Positions 25,064 through 37,605 of a stretch of DNA of 64,000 nt are shown piece by piece. A program made the position numbers and the translations under genes. The stretch is taken from positions 92,005-156,004 of the forward strand of contig CAJJDN010000169.1 in NCBI GenBank assembly GCA_905182985.1. The letters run 5' to 3'. This stretch comes from Paramecium sonneborni (lineage: Eukaryota > Ciliophora > Oligohymenophorea > Peniculida > Parameciidae). The notes beneath the pieces are model-generated. The model worked only from the letters and a program-made list of their open reading frames with translations, was not told the origin of the DNA and searched no databases. Within the stretch, counting starts at the first letter, position 1. Each line of letters begins with the position of its first letter.

Positions 25064-27043
25064 ATGGATAGCATAGAGAAGGAGGTGGAGAATGAGAGAG
25101 GATATTGGTCAAAGCATTCTTCAGCAAATGGTCAGACTTATTACTACAATGTGAAGACTGGGTAATCTTAGTGGGAGAAACCTGAATGTCTTTAGGATGA
25201 GGAATCTGAAGTAGAGGAGGAGTGGTAATAATATTTGACAGAGGATGGAAAGCCTTATTGGTATAATCGAATAACGAGGGAGAGTAAATGGTAGAAACCA
25301 GAGGAGGAGCAATATACGTATAGAATTATAATATTAATTAAGATCAGGAGAGGAGGAGGATATCATTCCACCGAATCCTATTGATTAGTTCACATAATTA
25401 TTGAAGGATAATAAGATCACATCGAGTGTGAAATGGGATTCAGTTGTTAAGCAATTGTAAAGTGATTCAAGATGGAAGTGTATAGGGAGTATAAGTCATA
25501 AGAAGAAGATTTATAATCAATATTTGGAGGAGTTGAAGAAATAAGAGAAGGAAGAGAACAAAACCAAATTGAGTATGGCAAAGGAAGATTTTATGAAGAT
25601 GTTGGAAGAACATAAGATCTTGTCATCAGATATCAAATTATGGAAAGTATAAAGTTATCTTGTTACAGATGCAAGATGGAAAGCAATCCCTGATGAAAAG
25701 GAAAGGGAAAATTTATTCCAGGATTATTTAGATAAATTATATAAGCAAGAGTAAGAGCAGATGAAGGAGAGTAGGAAAACTACTACTGAGGATTTTAGAA
25801 AGAGGTTACAAAGACATATAGAAATAGGAGTATTAAGTCATAGTTCCACTTGGGAAGAGTGCTTAAAGTTATTCAGTTAAGACAGACTATTGTAGTAGAT
25901 GTTACCAATAGATGCTTTAGGAGTATTTGAAGAGGTATAAACTAGTTCTATGTTTAGGTTATCAATCCTCTATATGAATAGTGGAGATAGTCAATCATCT
26001 CTAAGTACAGACAGAATAGAATCAATTTTAGGGAATTGCTCTAAGAACATCTTGCCGAAGGTTTATTGACACATAAGACGAAATGGGGTTAATTTGTATA
26101 GACAATATAATAAGATGATAGATTTATTTGCATGCTCGGATAACCAGGATCACAACCACATGAATTGTTTTAAGATTTCATTTCACATTTAAAGTAGAAC
26201 CATTAACTGTACAAATCAGAGTTAAAAATGCATCTCTAACAAAAGGGAGTTAAGGTCTTGACCAATGTTAGCTTTGAGGAAGTGGATGCACTATTTATTG
26301 ATAATTTAATCTGGACCAAAATGCCATCTCATGAAAAAAAATATTACTATCGTTACTTCCAAGAAAATATTAAATAGTCATCCAATATCTAATCTAAACG
26401 ATACAAGAAGATGTGCAAAAGATACATTAAATTATTAAAATCATTACCTGATTATAAATCTTATGAGGAAATGTTACCTATAATTAATCAAAAGATTTAA
26501 GAGAATCCAAAATTAGCTGGATTGGTCGAAGAATAAAAAAGAGCATAGTATGAATCATTTGTAGCTAATCTTTAACAATAATAATAATAACAGACATAAT
26601 CATAATAAATACCAATTGTACCTGTTGTGAGTTAATAATCATAATAATTATAATAGTAATAGTAACAATAATAATAATAATAATAGTAATAATAGTAGTA
26701 ATAATAATAATAATAATAATAATAATAGTAATAATAATCAACTCAAATTCAAGAAGAACCCATATAATAATAGACTTCAGAGAAGGATTAGAGTGAGAGA
26801 AAAAAGAAGAAGAAGAAGGAGAAGAAGGAAAAGAAAGAGAAGAAATCAAAGGGAGAAGGTTCTGTTAGATAAGATCTTAGTCAAGTAGAACCAGAGAAGA
26901 CTAAAAATGTTAAATAAGAACATGAACCTGAGCCTGGAGAGATTCAACCGAATTATGACTTTAACGATTAGGAGAAGTCTAAAAGTAAAGGGAAGAAGCA
27001 TCGAAAAAGTCATCATAAGAGTAAAAAACATTACAAATAATGA
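25064..27043 (+). CDS. PRP40: PRP40-like pre-mRNA splicing factor (WW and FF domains)
   Basis: The predicted protein is 643 aa. Two WW domains lie near residues 13-75: YWSKHSSANGQTYYYNVKTG-QSQWEKP and EWQQYLTEDGKPYWYNRITR-ESKWQKP, each with both Trp and the proline. FF-type repeats follow (AKEDFMKMLEEHKILSSDIK, TEDFRKRLQRHIEIGVLSHS-STWEECLKLF, INFRELLQEHLAEGLLTHKT). This order defines PRP40/PRPF40, which bridges the 5' and 3' splice sites in the U1 snRNP. The tail has a 29-residue polyglutamine run (26651-26737) and then a Lys/Glu/Ser-rich basic end. Introns are 25318-25342 and 25935-25957. Ends TAA(Gln)-TGA. Confidence 0.92.
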
Positions 27044-27113
27044 ATATTATTTAATGATAAGATATAAATAAAAAGTACCTATTGTGTAATTAAAGAATAA
27101 ATTAAATAATTGA

Positions 27114-29218
27114 ATGAACCCGCCTCCTGGATTAGGTGATGATGATGATAATTAAATTGGTCCACCTCCTGGTATTGACATACCTTAGAAGAAGAAGTTT
27201 CATGTGAATAAAAAGTAGAGTCAATAGTTTTAATAAACTTCATTAGAATCATTGAATTTGGAATTAAAAGTCACAGTATAAGATTAGCAATTTGATCAAG
27301 TAATAGAATTGCTTACGATTAGATTCCAATAAGTGATGATTATTTAGAGCCTTCTATGAATAACCTAATAGCATTTAATGGTTGTTTATGTGATACATCT
27401 GGAGCAGATTCATTAGCAATATGGGATAAGGAAATGAAATTAAAAAAAGAATACAAGGGATTGATAGAGAATATGCCATATTAGATGGTGGCAGTTCATA
27501 ATAAGATCTATTTAATATTTGCAGACATTTTAATGATGATTGAGCCAGAAACAAATAAGAAGACAATATTGATAGAATAAGCACTTACAGCATTTTGTGT
27601 ATCAGATCATCCTAATCCAAGGTAGTGTCATATACATACCTAGAATCATAGGTGTCTAAGATGGGGAAATCATGTTATGGAGAACATCCAATTTGGGAAA
27701 ACCTAATCAAATGGAACCAAAATATAATAAGTTTGAACCTAAAACCAATAAAGTGATCGAATTATAAAAAGTGTTATCTGAGAAATTTGAAGATTGCGAT
27801 GATTTACTTATGTTACAAAATGGATTGGTATTTGCCAAATAGCAAAAAGTAGGTGAAGTTTTTATTATTGATTTTGAAAATGATTAATTAGAAGAATTAT
27901 AAACTACTTATGGATGTGCTGTAACATGTTGGACACCTATTTCTTATGATTAGGTAGCTTTTGCTTCTAATGGATAAATTGTGATAACTAAATTCTAATC
28001 AAACAAATAAGCAGTAGTTTAAATTATTCTCAATTCTTCCAAGGATGACATTCATCATGGTTTATGTTATACAAATAATCATTTATTTTCTATCAGTAAG
28101 AATGCAGTTGTGACTAGTTGGAATGTTATTTTGGGAACTAAAATTAAAACATTTGAGGTTAAGTTTTGTCCTGGTGTATATTCCCTTATTACTATGAATT
28201 AAGAAATCATAATTGCTGAACATAAAGTTAAAAAGGATTTCATATTGTTGAATACTAATTTAGAGAAACAATTCTTTTACAAGGCTAGAGTAAAATAAGT
28301 CTTACATTGTTGTTCAAGTCCAAATTAATAGTTTTTGGCTGTTGTATAGAAGTGTGGATTGCTTTATGATGAAGAGGTTATATTCCATATTGAAATTGAA
28401 ATCTACCCATTTGATAATAAATTAGAATTCTAAAGAAGAAAAGAATTTGACAATATGGAAATCAAGACTGTGATGTTTCTCAATGATTCTACTATATAAT
28501 GTATTCTCAAGATATCTAAGAGTGTCTATCCTTTATTGGTGAAATGGGATTTCATGAATAATGAATATAATGAGACGGAGATGTTAGTAGAAAAATACAA
28601 GAGTTGTTAATTATATTAGAATAGATCTGTTTTCAGTTACGATTTCCATAATCCACCTTCTCAGTAATTCCATTTATTTGGTCCAAAAAGAATTGATGAT
28701 CAGAATTAAAGTACTGGTATAAGTGTGTATGATGAAAATATTAAACGTTTATTGAAGGTTCAATTTTAGTAGTAATTCAATGCTGATGTATTTGGTATGC
28801 CAACACCAGATCTATTGTATGTTCTCAATAGCAAAAATCAAATAGAGGTTTGGGATGTATTGAGTGGTTAATAAGTTTAAAAAGGTATAAATTTATTGTA
28901 ATAATTTGAATAGCTGATTGTAGACCAAATATTATTAAGTAAATAAAGTTTTCATCACAATATTTATTTTTAAATGGATAATCTGAATGGATCATTAGAG
29001 ATTTGAAATTGGCATAAATCTGTAAAACCAAAGGAGATATGATTAACAAGTGTTTGTTTTTAGATAAGAGATGCATTATCAACTAGAAATAGAACTTATT
29101 TGAATGGGATTTAGTTAGTAATTAATGCAAACAAATTCCATTGTTTAAAGTTTATGATTTTTGCATAATCCAAGACAAGATACTAGTAATTGGTGAATCA
29201 ACTATAAAGTTAATTTGA
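27114..29218 (+). CDS. WD40/beta-propeller-like protein, unknown
   Basis: The predicted protein is 676 aa. The N-terminus is Pro/Asp-rich (MNPPPGLGDDDDNQIGPPPG-IDIP), followed by a chain of short beta strands with WD-like ends: ADSLAIWDKEMKLK, GEIMLWRTSN, NAVVTSWNVILGTKIKTF, QIEVWDVLSGQQVQ, QNLFEWDLVSNQC, and a closing DKILVIGESTIKLI. Introns are 27300-27322, 27622-27643 and 28885-28913. The last (29 nt) avoids a TGA at 29004 and keeps the final two blades in frame. The Gly-Pro-Pro N-terminus and propeller recall mRNA-decay scaffolds, but that is speculation. It lies between two splicing genes on the same strand. Confidence 0.75.
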
Positions 29219-29303
29219 GATATAATATTTATCTGTATTATTGGGTTTTGCAGGAATAGAATAAATGTATAAAATAAATATAAAATATTTTAAATAAAAA
29301 TTA

Positions 29304-30322
29304 ATGTTTCAAGATTCTCGTGCATTATTGGATCAATTATTTGGAAAAGAAAGAAATGCGGTAGCTAGTAAAAGAAAAAATGATGCTCATTATTGGAACG
29401 ACGATGTATGCAAGAATAATCTTGTATCTAAGTGTTTCAATGAACTTTGGAAGCATAAAAAATATGATCATGAAGGTGAATGTGATAAGAGACATGATTC
29501 ATTCTTTATTAATGAATTCACTAATGATAAGAGTATGAAAAAGTAAGAAAGAGAGAAGAAATATATAGAAGATGCAATAGGTTTAGTATGAACCTGATAA
29601 TTATATTAGCTTACATCCAAGAAAAGTTAAAGGAAGTGGATAAGATCTTGACTAAACATGAAGAGTAAGTTGAATAATCAAGTAAATTGTAAGTAGCTGA
29701 TCGACCTAAAGAAATATAAGATAGATTAGACAATATGGAAAGATAAATAAATCTATTAACAGATTAGAGTGAGAAAATGGGAGAGTAGGGTAAGATAGAT
29801 GAATCTGAAAGATTGATTATGGAAGCAGACAATCTAAAAAAGGCTAGAGAGGATGTATTATTAGCATATGAGGGTACAAACAACCCATTTAAAACATATA
29901 AAATTTGTGAGGTATGTGGGGCAAGATAATCTCTTTATGAAACTGAGAATAAAGTCAAGTATTATTTAATTTCTAATATTAGAACACATTTAGATGGAAG
30001 AATTCATTAAGGATTTTCAACAATTAGAGTAGAATTATAAAAGTTACAGGTTCGTAGATTGGTATTAGAGAAAATATTGGATGAGGAAGCACGCAAACAG
30101 GAGTTCAAAGAAGAAATAGCTAAAGATAAAGAACAAGAAAAAGATAGAGAAAGAGAAAGAGAAAAATATAAAGAAAAAGAAAAATATAAAGATAAAAAAG
30201 AAAAAGATAGATCTAGGAGTAGAGAAAATTCAAAAGAGAAAAGTAAAAAAAAAAGCATTAAAAAAAAGAAGGATAAAGATAAAGACACAAGTAAATCTAG
30301 AAAAAATAATAAGTAATATTGA
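29304..30322 (+). CDS. LUC7-like U1 snRNP splicing factor
   Basis: The predicted protein is 329 aa. N-terminal ALLDQLFGKERN, then a CCCH-type finger (VCKNNLVSKCFNELWKHKKY-DHEGECDKRH), a coiled coil (YIQEKLKEVDKILTKHEEQV), and the second zinc-finger region YKICEVCGARQSL...RTHLDGRIHQGFSTIR. This order is that of LUC7/LUC7L, which stabilises U1 at the 5' splice site. The C-terminus is a Lys/Glu/Arg/Asp-rich RS-like tail (KDREREREKYKEKEKYKDKK). A 29-nt intron at 29581-29609 begins GTTTAG, unusual here; the alternative GTATGA start breaks the frame. The last two thirds are repeated after the N at 30833. Confidence 0.92.
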
Positions 30323-30429
30323 ATATCATATTATTAGGAAACATCATAAGCATTGAAATATACATTTTATTAAATATTATATGTCTATGTATATATGTAT
30401 ATTTATTATTATAATTTAAATAAATTAAT

Positions 30430-30832
30430 ATGCCCCCTAAGAAATAGAAGGATGATGGAGCACAAAATAATGCAGCTAAAATTACTATGCTAGATTTTGA
30501 AGCCAAAAGATTATAAATGAGAATAGTGGAAGAATAAATGAGAGCTGATCGTTCAAAAACATAAGAAATGCAGTTACAACAAAAATATTTAAGTTTAGAC
30601 AAAGATTTCAAAGGAGAAAAAGAAAAATTATTCAATATAAGTACAGATATGAATAGATAATATAAATAAATGTAAGATGAATTACTTAAAGATATTAATG
30701 AGTTGAATGCAACTGTCAAAGAGAAAGATGAGGTTATTAGTACGTAAATAATAAAGTATGCATAGAAACCAAAGAATAATAGATAACAGATTATAGAGTT
30801 AGCTATGAAGAGAAACTAAAAAAGAAAGATTA
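30430..30832 (+). pseudogene. Truncated first copy of the DRC12/CCDC153-like gene (assembly duplicate)
   Basis: Same as 31656-32058 of the complete gene, starting MPPKKQKDDGAQNNAAKITM and cut by the N at 30833. Treat as an artefact copy rather than a biological pseudogene. Confidence 0.8.
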
Positions 30833-30833
30833 N

Positions 30834-31548
30834 AGCTTACATCCAAGAAAAGTTAAAGGAAGTGGATAAGATCTTGACTAAACATGAAGAGTAAGTTGAA
30901 TAATCAAGTAAATTGTAAGTAGCTGATCGACCTAAAGAAATATAAGATAGATTAGACAATATGGAAAGATAAATAAATCTATTAACAGATTAGAGTGAGA
31001 AAATGGGAGAGTAGGGTAAGATAGATGAATCTGAAAGATTGATTATGGAAGCAGACAATCTAAAAAAGGCTAGAGAGGATGTATTATTAGCATATGAGGG
31101 TACAAACAACCCATTTAAAACATATAAAATTTGTGAGGTATGTGGGGCAAGATAATCTCTTTATGAAACTGAGAATAAAGTCAAGTATTATTTAATTTCT
31201 AATATTAGAACACATTTAGATGGAAGAATTCATTAAGGATTTTCAACAATTAGAGTAGAATTATAAAAGTTACAGGTTCGTAGATTGGTATTAGAGAAAA
31301 TATTGGATGAGGAAGCACGCAAACAGGAGTTCAAAGAAGAAATAGCTAAAGATAAAGAACAAGAAAAAGATAGAGAAAGAGAAAGAGAAAAATATAAAGA
31401 AAAAGAAAAATATAAAGATAAAAAAGAAAAAGATAGATCTAGGAGTAGAGAAAATTCAAAAGAGAAAAGTAAAAAAAAAAGCATTAAAAAAAAGAAGGAT
31501 AAAGATAAAGACACAAGTAAATCTAGAAAAAATAATAAGTAATATTGA
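30834..31548 (+). pseudogene. 5'-truncated second copy of the LUC7-like gene (assembly duplicate)
   Basis: Repeats the LUC7 sequence from just before YIQEKLKEVDK to the stop at 31546-31548, lacking the first exon and the first zinc finger. It begins right after the N, so it is most simply the start of a new contig. Confidence 0.8.
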
Positions 31549-31655
31549 ATATCATATTATTAGGAAACATCATAAGCATTGAAATATACATTTTATTAAA
31601 TATTATATGTCTATGTATATATGTATATTTATTATTATAATTTAAATAAATTAAT

Positions 31656-32230
31656 ATGCCCCCTAAGAAATAGAAGGATGATGGAGCACAAAATAATGCA
31701 GCTAAAATTACTATGCTAGATTTTGAAGCCAAAAGATTATAAATGAGAATAGTGGAAGAATAAATGAGAGCTGATCGTTCAAAAACATAAGAAATGCAGT
31801 TACAACAAAAATATTTAAGTTTAGACAAAGATTTCAAAGGAGAAAAAGAAAAATTATTCAATATAAGTACAGATATGAATAGATAATATAAATAAATGTA
31901 AGATGAATTACTTAAAGATATTAATGAGTTGAATGCAACTGTCAAAGAGAAAGATGAGGTTATTAGTACGTAAATAATAAAGTATGCATAGAAACCAAAG
32001 AATAATAGATAACAGATTATAGAGTTAGCTATGAAGAGAAACTAAAAAAGAAAGATTAAGATATAGCTGAATTAAGAAAGAAGATTGATGATATGTCTTT
32101 AGAATTTGCAGATATGCTAAAAGAAACTTTAAACAAGATGCAAGAGCGTATAGAATTGGCTTAATGGGATAACAATTCAGATAATTAAGTTATGAGGAAT
32201 TTTAAGGAAGCTTCGGGTTTTGGTAATTGA
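31656..32230 (+). CDS. DRC12/CCDC153-like coiled-coil ciliary protein
   Basis: The predicted protein is 182 aa. It starts MPPKKQKDDG and is coiled coil throughout (EAKRLQMRIVEEQMRADRSK, QMQDELLKDINELNATVKEK). The C-terminal segment MSLEFADMLKETLNKMQERI-ELAQWD recalls CCDC153, now DRC12, a component tied to the nexin-dynein regulatory complex of cilia. Length and the MPPK start fit. A 26-nt intron at 31966-31991 restores the frame. It follows LUC7 by about 110 nt when the duplicated segment is collapsed. Confidence 0.6.
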
Positions 32231-32275
32231 ATAATCTAATAATGAAAATATTCATTCAATATATTATTATATATC

Positions 32276-35200
32276 TCATAATTCAATATAATTTTCAGTA
32301 TCAGTATTTATGTTGCGTAATTTCTTGATATATTAATATCCCCAAATTATTGCTATAGAGAGTACAATTAATATAGCAAACACAATCCATCCAACATAAG
32401 TACGATGTAAATCTATTTAAATAATATTTATTGTTAAATTTTGGAATGAATCAAAATTAGAAGCATTTAAATAAATAAGACTTTCAGAATGAGGGAATGC
32501 ATAGACTGAAATTTTAAGTTCTTAAGAAATTTTAAGCATTTGTTGGTTTGTAAGTAACAAATCATCAGTCAAATAAAATATAAAGGGTGTATATTTTTGT
32601 GTATATGGTTATGAATAATGTAAAGTTCTACAAAATAGAAATTCTATCACCTTTAATTTAGTTGGAAAATCAAAATTAAATGGTTAATATATACACAATG
32701 TTTGAAATATTTAAGACCCTACTTTTTATTAAAACAATGAAATCACTGTTAAAATACCTTTACTATTATAACCACTTACTGTTTGAATGGCCTTTTGATT
32801 ACTAAATTATTAAAATATCAGTAATTAATCACCAATCTTAATGCTCTCTTAATAAACAAAAACTATAAATGAATATGCATTATTTTGACTTCCAAATAAG
32901 AGTTTTATTTCAGAATAGTTAGTGTAGACAATAGGTTTTCCTATTTATGAAATCTAAATTAATTGAATTGAATTAGAAAGTATAGATTAAATAAAGAGTT
33001 ACTTTGGTGTATAAACATTTACTGCCATCATTGGATTTGAAAAGTTAAAACAATTATAATGGAATGGAAATGTTGATATATCATCTGTTATACCTATCCA
33101 ACCTACACATTGAGGTGCAGATAGATTACTAGGATTTAAATCTATATTCAGCATTGTAAATGTAAACAGTTAATATACACAATTCTCTGTCTTTTCAATC
33201 AAATTCATTAGAAATGCATCTGTCCAAGTAATATAATAAGTATTAATTAATAAACAATTAGGTAATGAATTTTGATAAAATCCCATAATCAATACATAAT
33301 CCATATAATATCCATTAAATAAATTTGGCATAGCAGTTCCTGTAAGAACTTATAATGAATAAATCTAATCTTTACTCAAATACACATAAGTATCTGTATT
33401 ATTTGTACAAAATGAAACAGGTTATTATTGATAATATTCTACAAAAATTAAGGGACAATTTGTGTATTGATTATTATTGTATTCATACATAATTGTTGTT
33501 TAGTTATTTTACAAATTAAACATAACTGCATATTGATCATTCACTCCAAATATTAACTTTTTTTTTTCAGAATATGTTGCGCTATTTATTGATGGTTCAA
33601 AATTAAAATAGTGATCAATTATAAATTAACTTATATAGGCATCGTTCTTTCCTCTAGATTTTACATTGTAATTGATTATCGATCCTGAAAAGTACTCTAA
33701 GGGATTTACCTTAATATCAAAATATTAATTTGTCTAATTCACAATTGGACCTGATTAAATTGTTCTTTAAATTTCATAATATAGATTGTTGACTGATACT
33801 GGAAATGAAAATATGTATTCATTTATATAATTGTTTGAACAAATCAGCATAATTTATGTATCATTAAGTAATTGAATTCCAGGAACCAAAAATTCGGAGT
33901 TTAAAATAACTGAAACATGCCAATAGTTTTAGAGAATTGAAAATTCTTACGCAGATTAAAATCCAATTAAATCGTAATCCTGAAGAGTATCTACATAAAT
34001 TACACTTATTGAATAAAATTGCTCTTTAAAATAATAGGTTAAATAAAGCAAATAATAATCCGATTTGAAAATACATAGTTAAATACTGTTGTCAGGCATT
34101 AACATCTAAATATAGAAGTATTATGAACTGAATGAACTAATCATTGGTTAAATATATTAAGCATTGTATAAAGGAATTTGAATTACAAACTGTTAATTTA
34201 TGATACTTTAAAATAATAATTGTCTTGAATAATAGTACAAATATGATGATCCTGAATTGCTTTAGAGAGCTATATAAACACCATCTTAGAGTAACCCTAA
34301 AGCTACACTGACAGAATTAGTTGGATAAGGAATTTATGCTCCGACTGTAAATTAACCATTAACCATTTTAAAAATGATAAGATTAATTGTGTTATCCAAA
34401 AAGATATTATCTTAATAAGAGGCATAATTTTATTCCAATTTTCTTGGCTACAAATTAGTAGCATCAAACTAAACTAAATTGAAATTGTATATATCATAAA
34501 TTACCAATTAATTAGGATTATCAATAATTAAGTATAAATAAGGGCCTGAGAGCATAATTTACTAAATTGAAAAAGTAGGATCAATATTCAAATCTTCTGC
34601 AACATTTAGTACTAGTATGTCCACTTGTTTTAAATTCTAAAATTAATAAACATACAATTAATATGAAGTTGCAGCATTTGTTATCAATAACATATAATCT
34701 TCCTTTTTACTTATATCTGCTCCTATTTAGGACATTGTCAGTTTATAATCCAGATTAATAATAGTGGTATTTTAACATATCCATTTATCGCAAATTTAGT
34801 ATTCAATTTAAAAATCGTTAAATTAAATTAGTTAAATGTATTGTTTACTATTTAAAGGATTAATCAGATATGTAAAATAGGTGAATTCTCTGGGATAACT
34901 TTAAAATGTATAAATGGAATTGATTTAATAAATGGCCAATTCTTAAAAGAAGAGTTCTAATTCATCAACTTTGACTGCAAATTATCCAATTTAAGTATCA
35001 ATTCCTAATTTTTCAATTTTTATAAAGGTTCCAGCTGAATATGTAATATTTGGTCCTAATGCACATAATCCAACATCAATTTATTTGATTTAAGGGTTGT
35101 ATAAATTTGCATTGATTTGTGAACAATTTTAAAACTATTGAACTTGAATAAAATTTTCAGAAATTGATTATTATTTAAACTTCTATTTACAGACATCAAA

Positions 35201-36502
35201 TTTATTAAGTGAGCTAATTGCTTTAATAGTATAATTAAAGATTAGTTATTAATTTAATTTGGAACTTTGAAACACTAAAATAGGTTGATTTACTTGATAA
35301 AGAGATGCTTTAGTTACAGATTGAATTAAAATTTAATCTGAATAATCAATATACAAAATAGAAGTTTATTATGGAATTTATTAGTAATATAATGGAGAAA
35401 TATTAATTTTTTGATTCTCATATCCATTGAAAACATACATTTGATTATCAGTTAATGTGACAAAGTAATATTAATCATTAAATAGGATTGGTTGTTGATT
35501 AAAATTAATTTATAAAAAGTCTTATTAAAATATTGGAGTGAATTAGAAATTATCAGAGTTAAAAATAAATTGGGTGAGTATAGTTTGATTAATAATTCCA
35601 ATATAGAAATGAGCTTCACCTAATTTATTGAGTCCTGAATAAGTGCTCATAAAAGATTAAGAAGTAAATTGGATATTACAATTAATTTGTGAATTCTTAT
35701 TAACATATGAAAGTATAGAATTTCTCAATATAAAATATGTATTATTGGAATAGATATCGAATCCTGTGACTGTGCCATTATAATTTATAAGATCGAATTT
35801 TAGAAACTGTTAATTATTATTGATATAACCAGTGGAAGTGAAACTTGAATGTCCATCAGAAAAGGAAACATATACAGTATCTTAAGATTAATAATTATTA
35901 GTAAATACCATTATTAATAGCTTTGAGCCAAGAGTAATTAATGGTAAATGTTGGTGAATCTATATTTGTATAATTCGATTATGAGGTCATACTGTTATAT
36001 AAAACTAAATAATTTGAACAGAGTATGACTATTTCATTTTGATTTAAATGAACCATTCTATTACAATTTTATACATTAATAAGAGTGCCTAAGAGTTGGT
36101 ATTTTGAATCTATGGAACTGGATTCCCATGTTGTCATGTATAACTAATATATAGTATTTGATAATGTGAGGAAAATAATTTAGATTTAGACTTATGCATT
36201 CTATATGATAGGAAATTGAGAAGTTGAAATGACTTAGGTTACAGCTAATGTATTATTATTAGTTTGCAATAAATCAACTGATTGGAATATTTTATAGTCT
36301 TATGAATTATTATTGTTTAGAATGCTGAATTATAATGCTGAGCCATTAAAAAGCTCTCCTAAAGGAATAATGTTAGGTTAATTTTAAACATTATAGGAAT
36401 ATTAGAACAATTAATTTCTAATCTATGATAATAAAGGAAACTTACTGAGCAACTTTAAACATATTGCAATAATGTCCAAAAAATTACGTAATTGATAAAC
36501 AT
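32276..36502 (-). CDS. Large single-pass membrane protein with big extracellular domain, unknown
   Basis: The predicted protein is 1391 aa. Signal peptide MFINYVIFWTLLQ, then about 1330 residues rich in Asn, Tyr, Thr, Ser and Ile in alternating beta-strand patterns with few cysteines, one TM helix near the C-terminus (WIVFAILIVLSIAIIWGYQY), and a short tail KKLRNINTDTENYIEL. No Cys-rich repeats and no known domain are recognised, so it differs from the 10-19 kb gene. Introns are 36423-36445 and 35881-35908; the remaining 3.6 kb is one uninterrupted frame. It is divergent from the single-pass gene at 36667 (164 bp between starts), which has the same topology. Confidence 0.75.
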
Positions 36503-36666
36503 TTTATATAATTAATATAGTGAATTGTAATATATTATAAAATATATATAATAATAACTAATAAGATATATGAATATTACTAGATGAATGCATATGGAAC
36601 ATTAATTATATGTAGTCATATTCATATTGATAAAAATATAATGAAAATTGAAATAAAGTTAATATT

Positions 36667-37547
36667 ATGATTAATAAATATATATTGTTATTCATAACAA
36701 TAATAGTTGGTTATTAAGATGATATCTATGGAAATCTGGAATTGAATGAAATGAGGAATTTCACTGTAGATTTATCAATGAATACATGGATATCATTTTT
36801 ATCATTTTAAGGTCCAATAAAGTTTGCAAGAGTCTCAGAAGACGGAAAATTGATTGAGTTGTAACCATTACCTGGAACATATTTCTTTTATGATTATATG
36901 AATGAAGACTTTGAATCAACAAAACCAGTAACATATAGTGCTTATGGATCCAAGGGAGGTGCTACTTATCCTTAATTTAGATTTTCAGTTTGATTTCATT
37001 ATTATCTTAGAAATAATATGGATAAATGGAGTATAAGACACCATCTCTTATGACTTATAATAATTCAGATATCAAATATAAATCACAAGATGGGTACCTT
37101 ATTCTTGATATTCCAATGATAATATAAAGAGATGGATAATTTATCAAAAGATTAAACTTTATAATTAATGTTGGTCATTAGAAGGATAAGGAAATGCTTA
37201 AATTAAATTCTTAAGTTTATTATGAACAAGAAAGATCAATTGATTGCATGTAATCTAATTATAATGAAATGACATTCTCTAATTATTACACTACTGTGTA
37301 TATCAAAATCAATCCAAGTAACAATTATGATTATTTTGCCATAATCTGCTATGAATATAATCTTCCACTTGGAGGTTCTACTTTTTCTGTTTAATATTCT
37401 GATTCTGATTCAAATATTTGGATATGGATTATTATTACTTTAATTTTACTAATATTGCTCATATTAGTAGGATGCTATATAAATAAGTAAAAAAGAAAGA
37501 AAGAAGAGCATGAGGATGTATCTAATTTTCATTCTTAATTAAATTGA
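36667..37547 (+). CDS. Type I single-pass membrane protein, unknown
   Basis: The predicted protein is 285 aa. Signal peptide MINKYILLFITIIVGYQ; a beta-rich ectodomain of about 220 aa (ELNEMRNFTVDLSMNTWISF, GTYFFYDYMNEDFE, YYTTVYIKINPSNNYDYFAI); a TM helix WIWIIITLILLILLILVGCY; and a basic then acidic tail NKQKRKKEEHEDVSNFHSQL. The 23-nt intron 36988-37010 starts GTTTGA. Its position and topology next to the 1391-aa protein, divergently transcribed, suggest a shared promoter region and perhaps a common surface role; this is inference only. Confidence 0.7.
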
Positions 37548-37605
37548 TTTTATTATAAATATATATATACATAATTTATTTAAATTAACCTCAGTTTCTT
37601 CCATT

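Larger units (their letters stand above)
29608..32058. repeat. 1225-bp direct duplication with a single N at the junction (probable unmerged contig overlap)
   Basis: 29608-30832 and 30834-32058 appear identical over their whole length (offset 1226), separated only by N at 30833. The left copy ends inside a gene and the right copy starts just after an intron, as expected when two overlapping contigs are abutted without merging. Genes inside should be counted once. Confidence 0.9.

Noticed and set aside
26565..26849. 94-aa minus-strand ORF rich in Ile/Thr
   Set aside because: It is the antisense shadow of the polyglutamine tract of PRP40.
28995..29010. Apparent frameshift/TGA in the beta-propeller gene with a good coding frame continuing downstream
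   Set aside because: A 29-nt GTATAA...ATAG intron at 28885-28913 changes the frame upstream and carries the reading cleanly to TGA at 29216.
30007..30288. 93-aa minus-strand Ser/Leu/Phe ORF, repeated at 31233-31514
   Set aside because: Antisense of the Lys/Glu-rich LUC7 tail.
29608..32058. True tandem gene duplication of LUC7 and DRC12-like genes
   Set aside because: Perfect identity, a single N at the join and gene truncation at both outer ends fit an unmerged contig overlap better.
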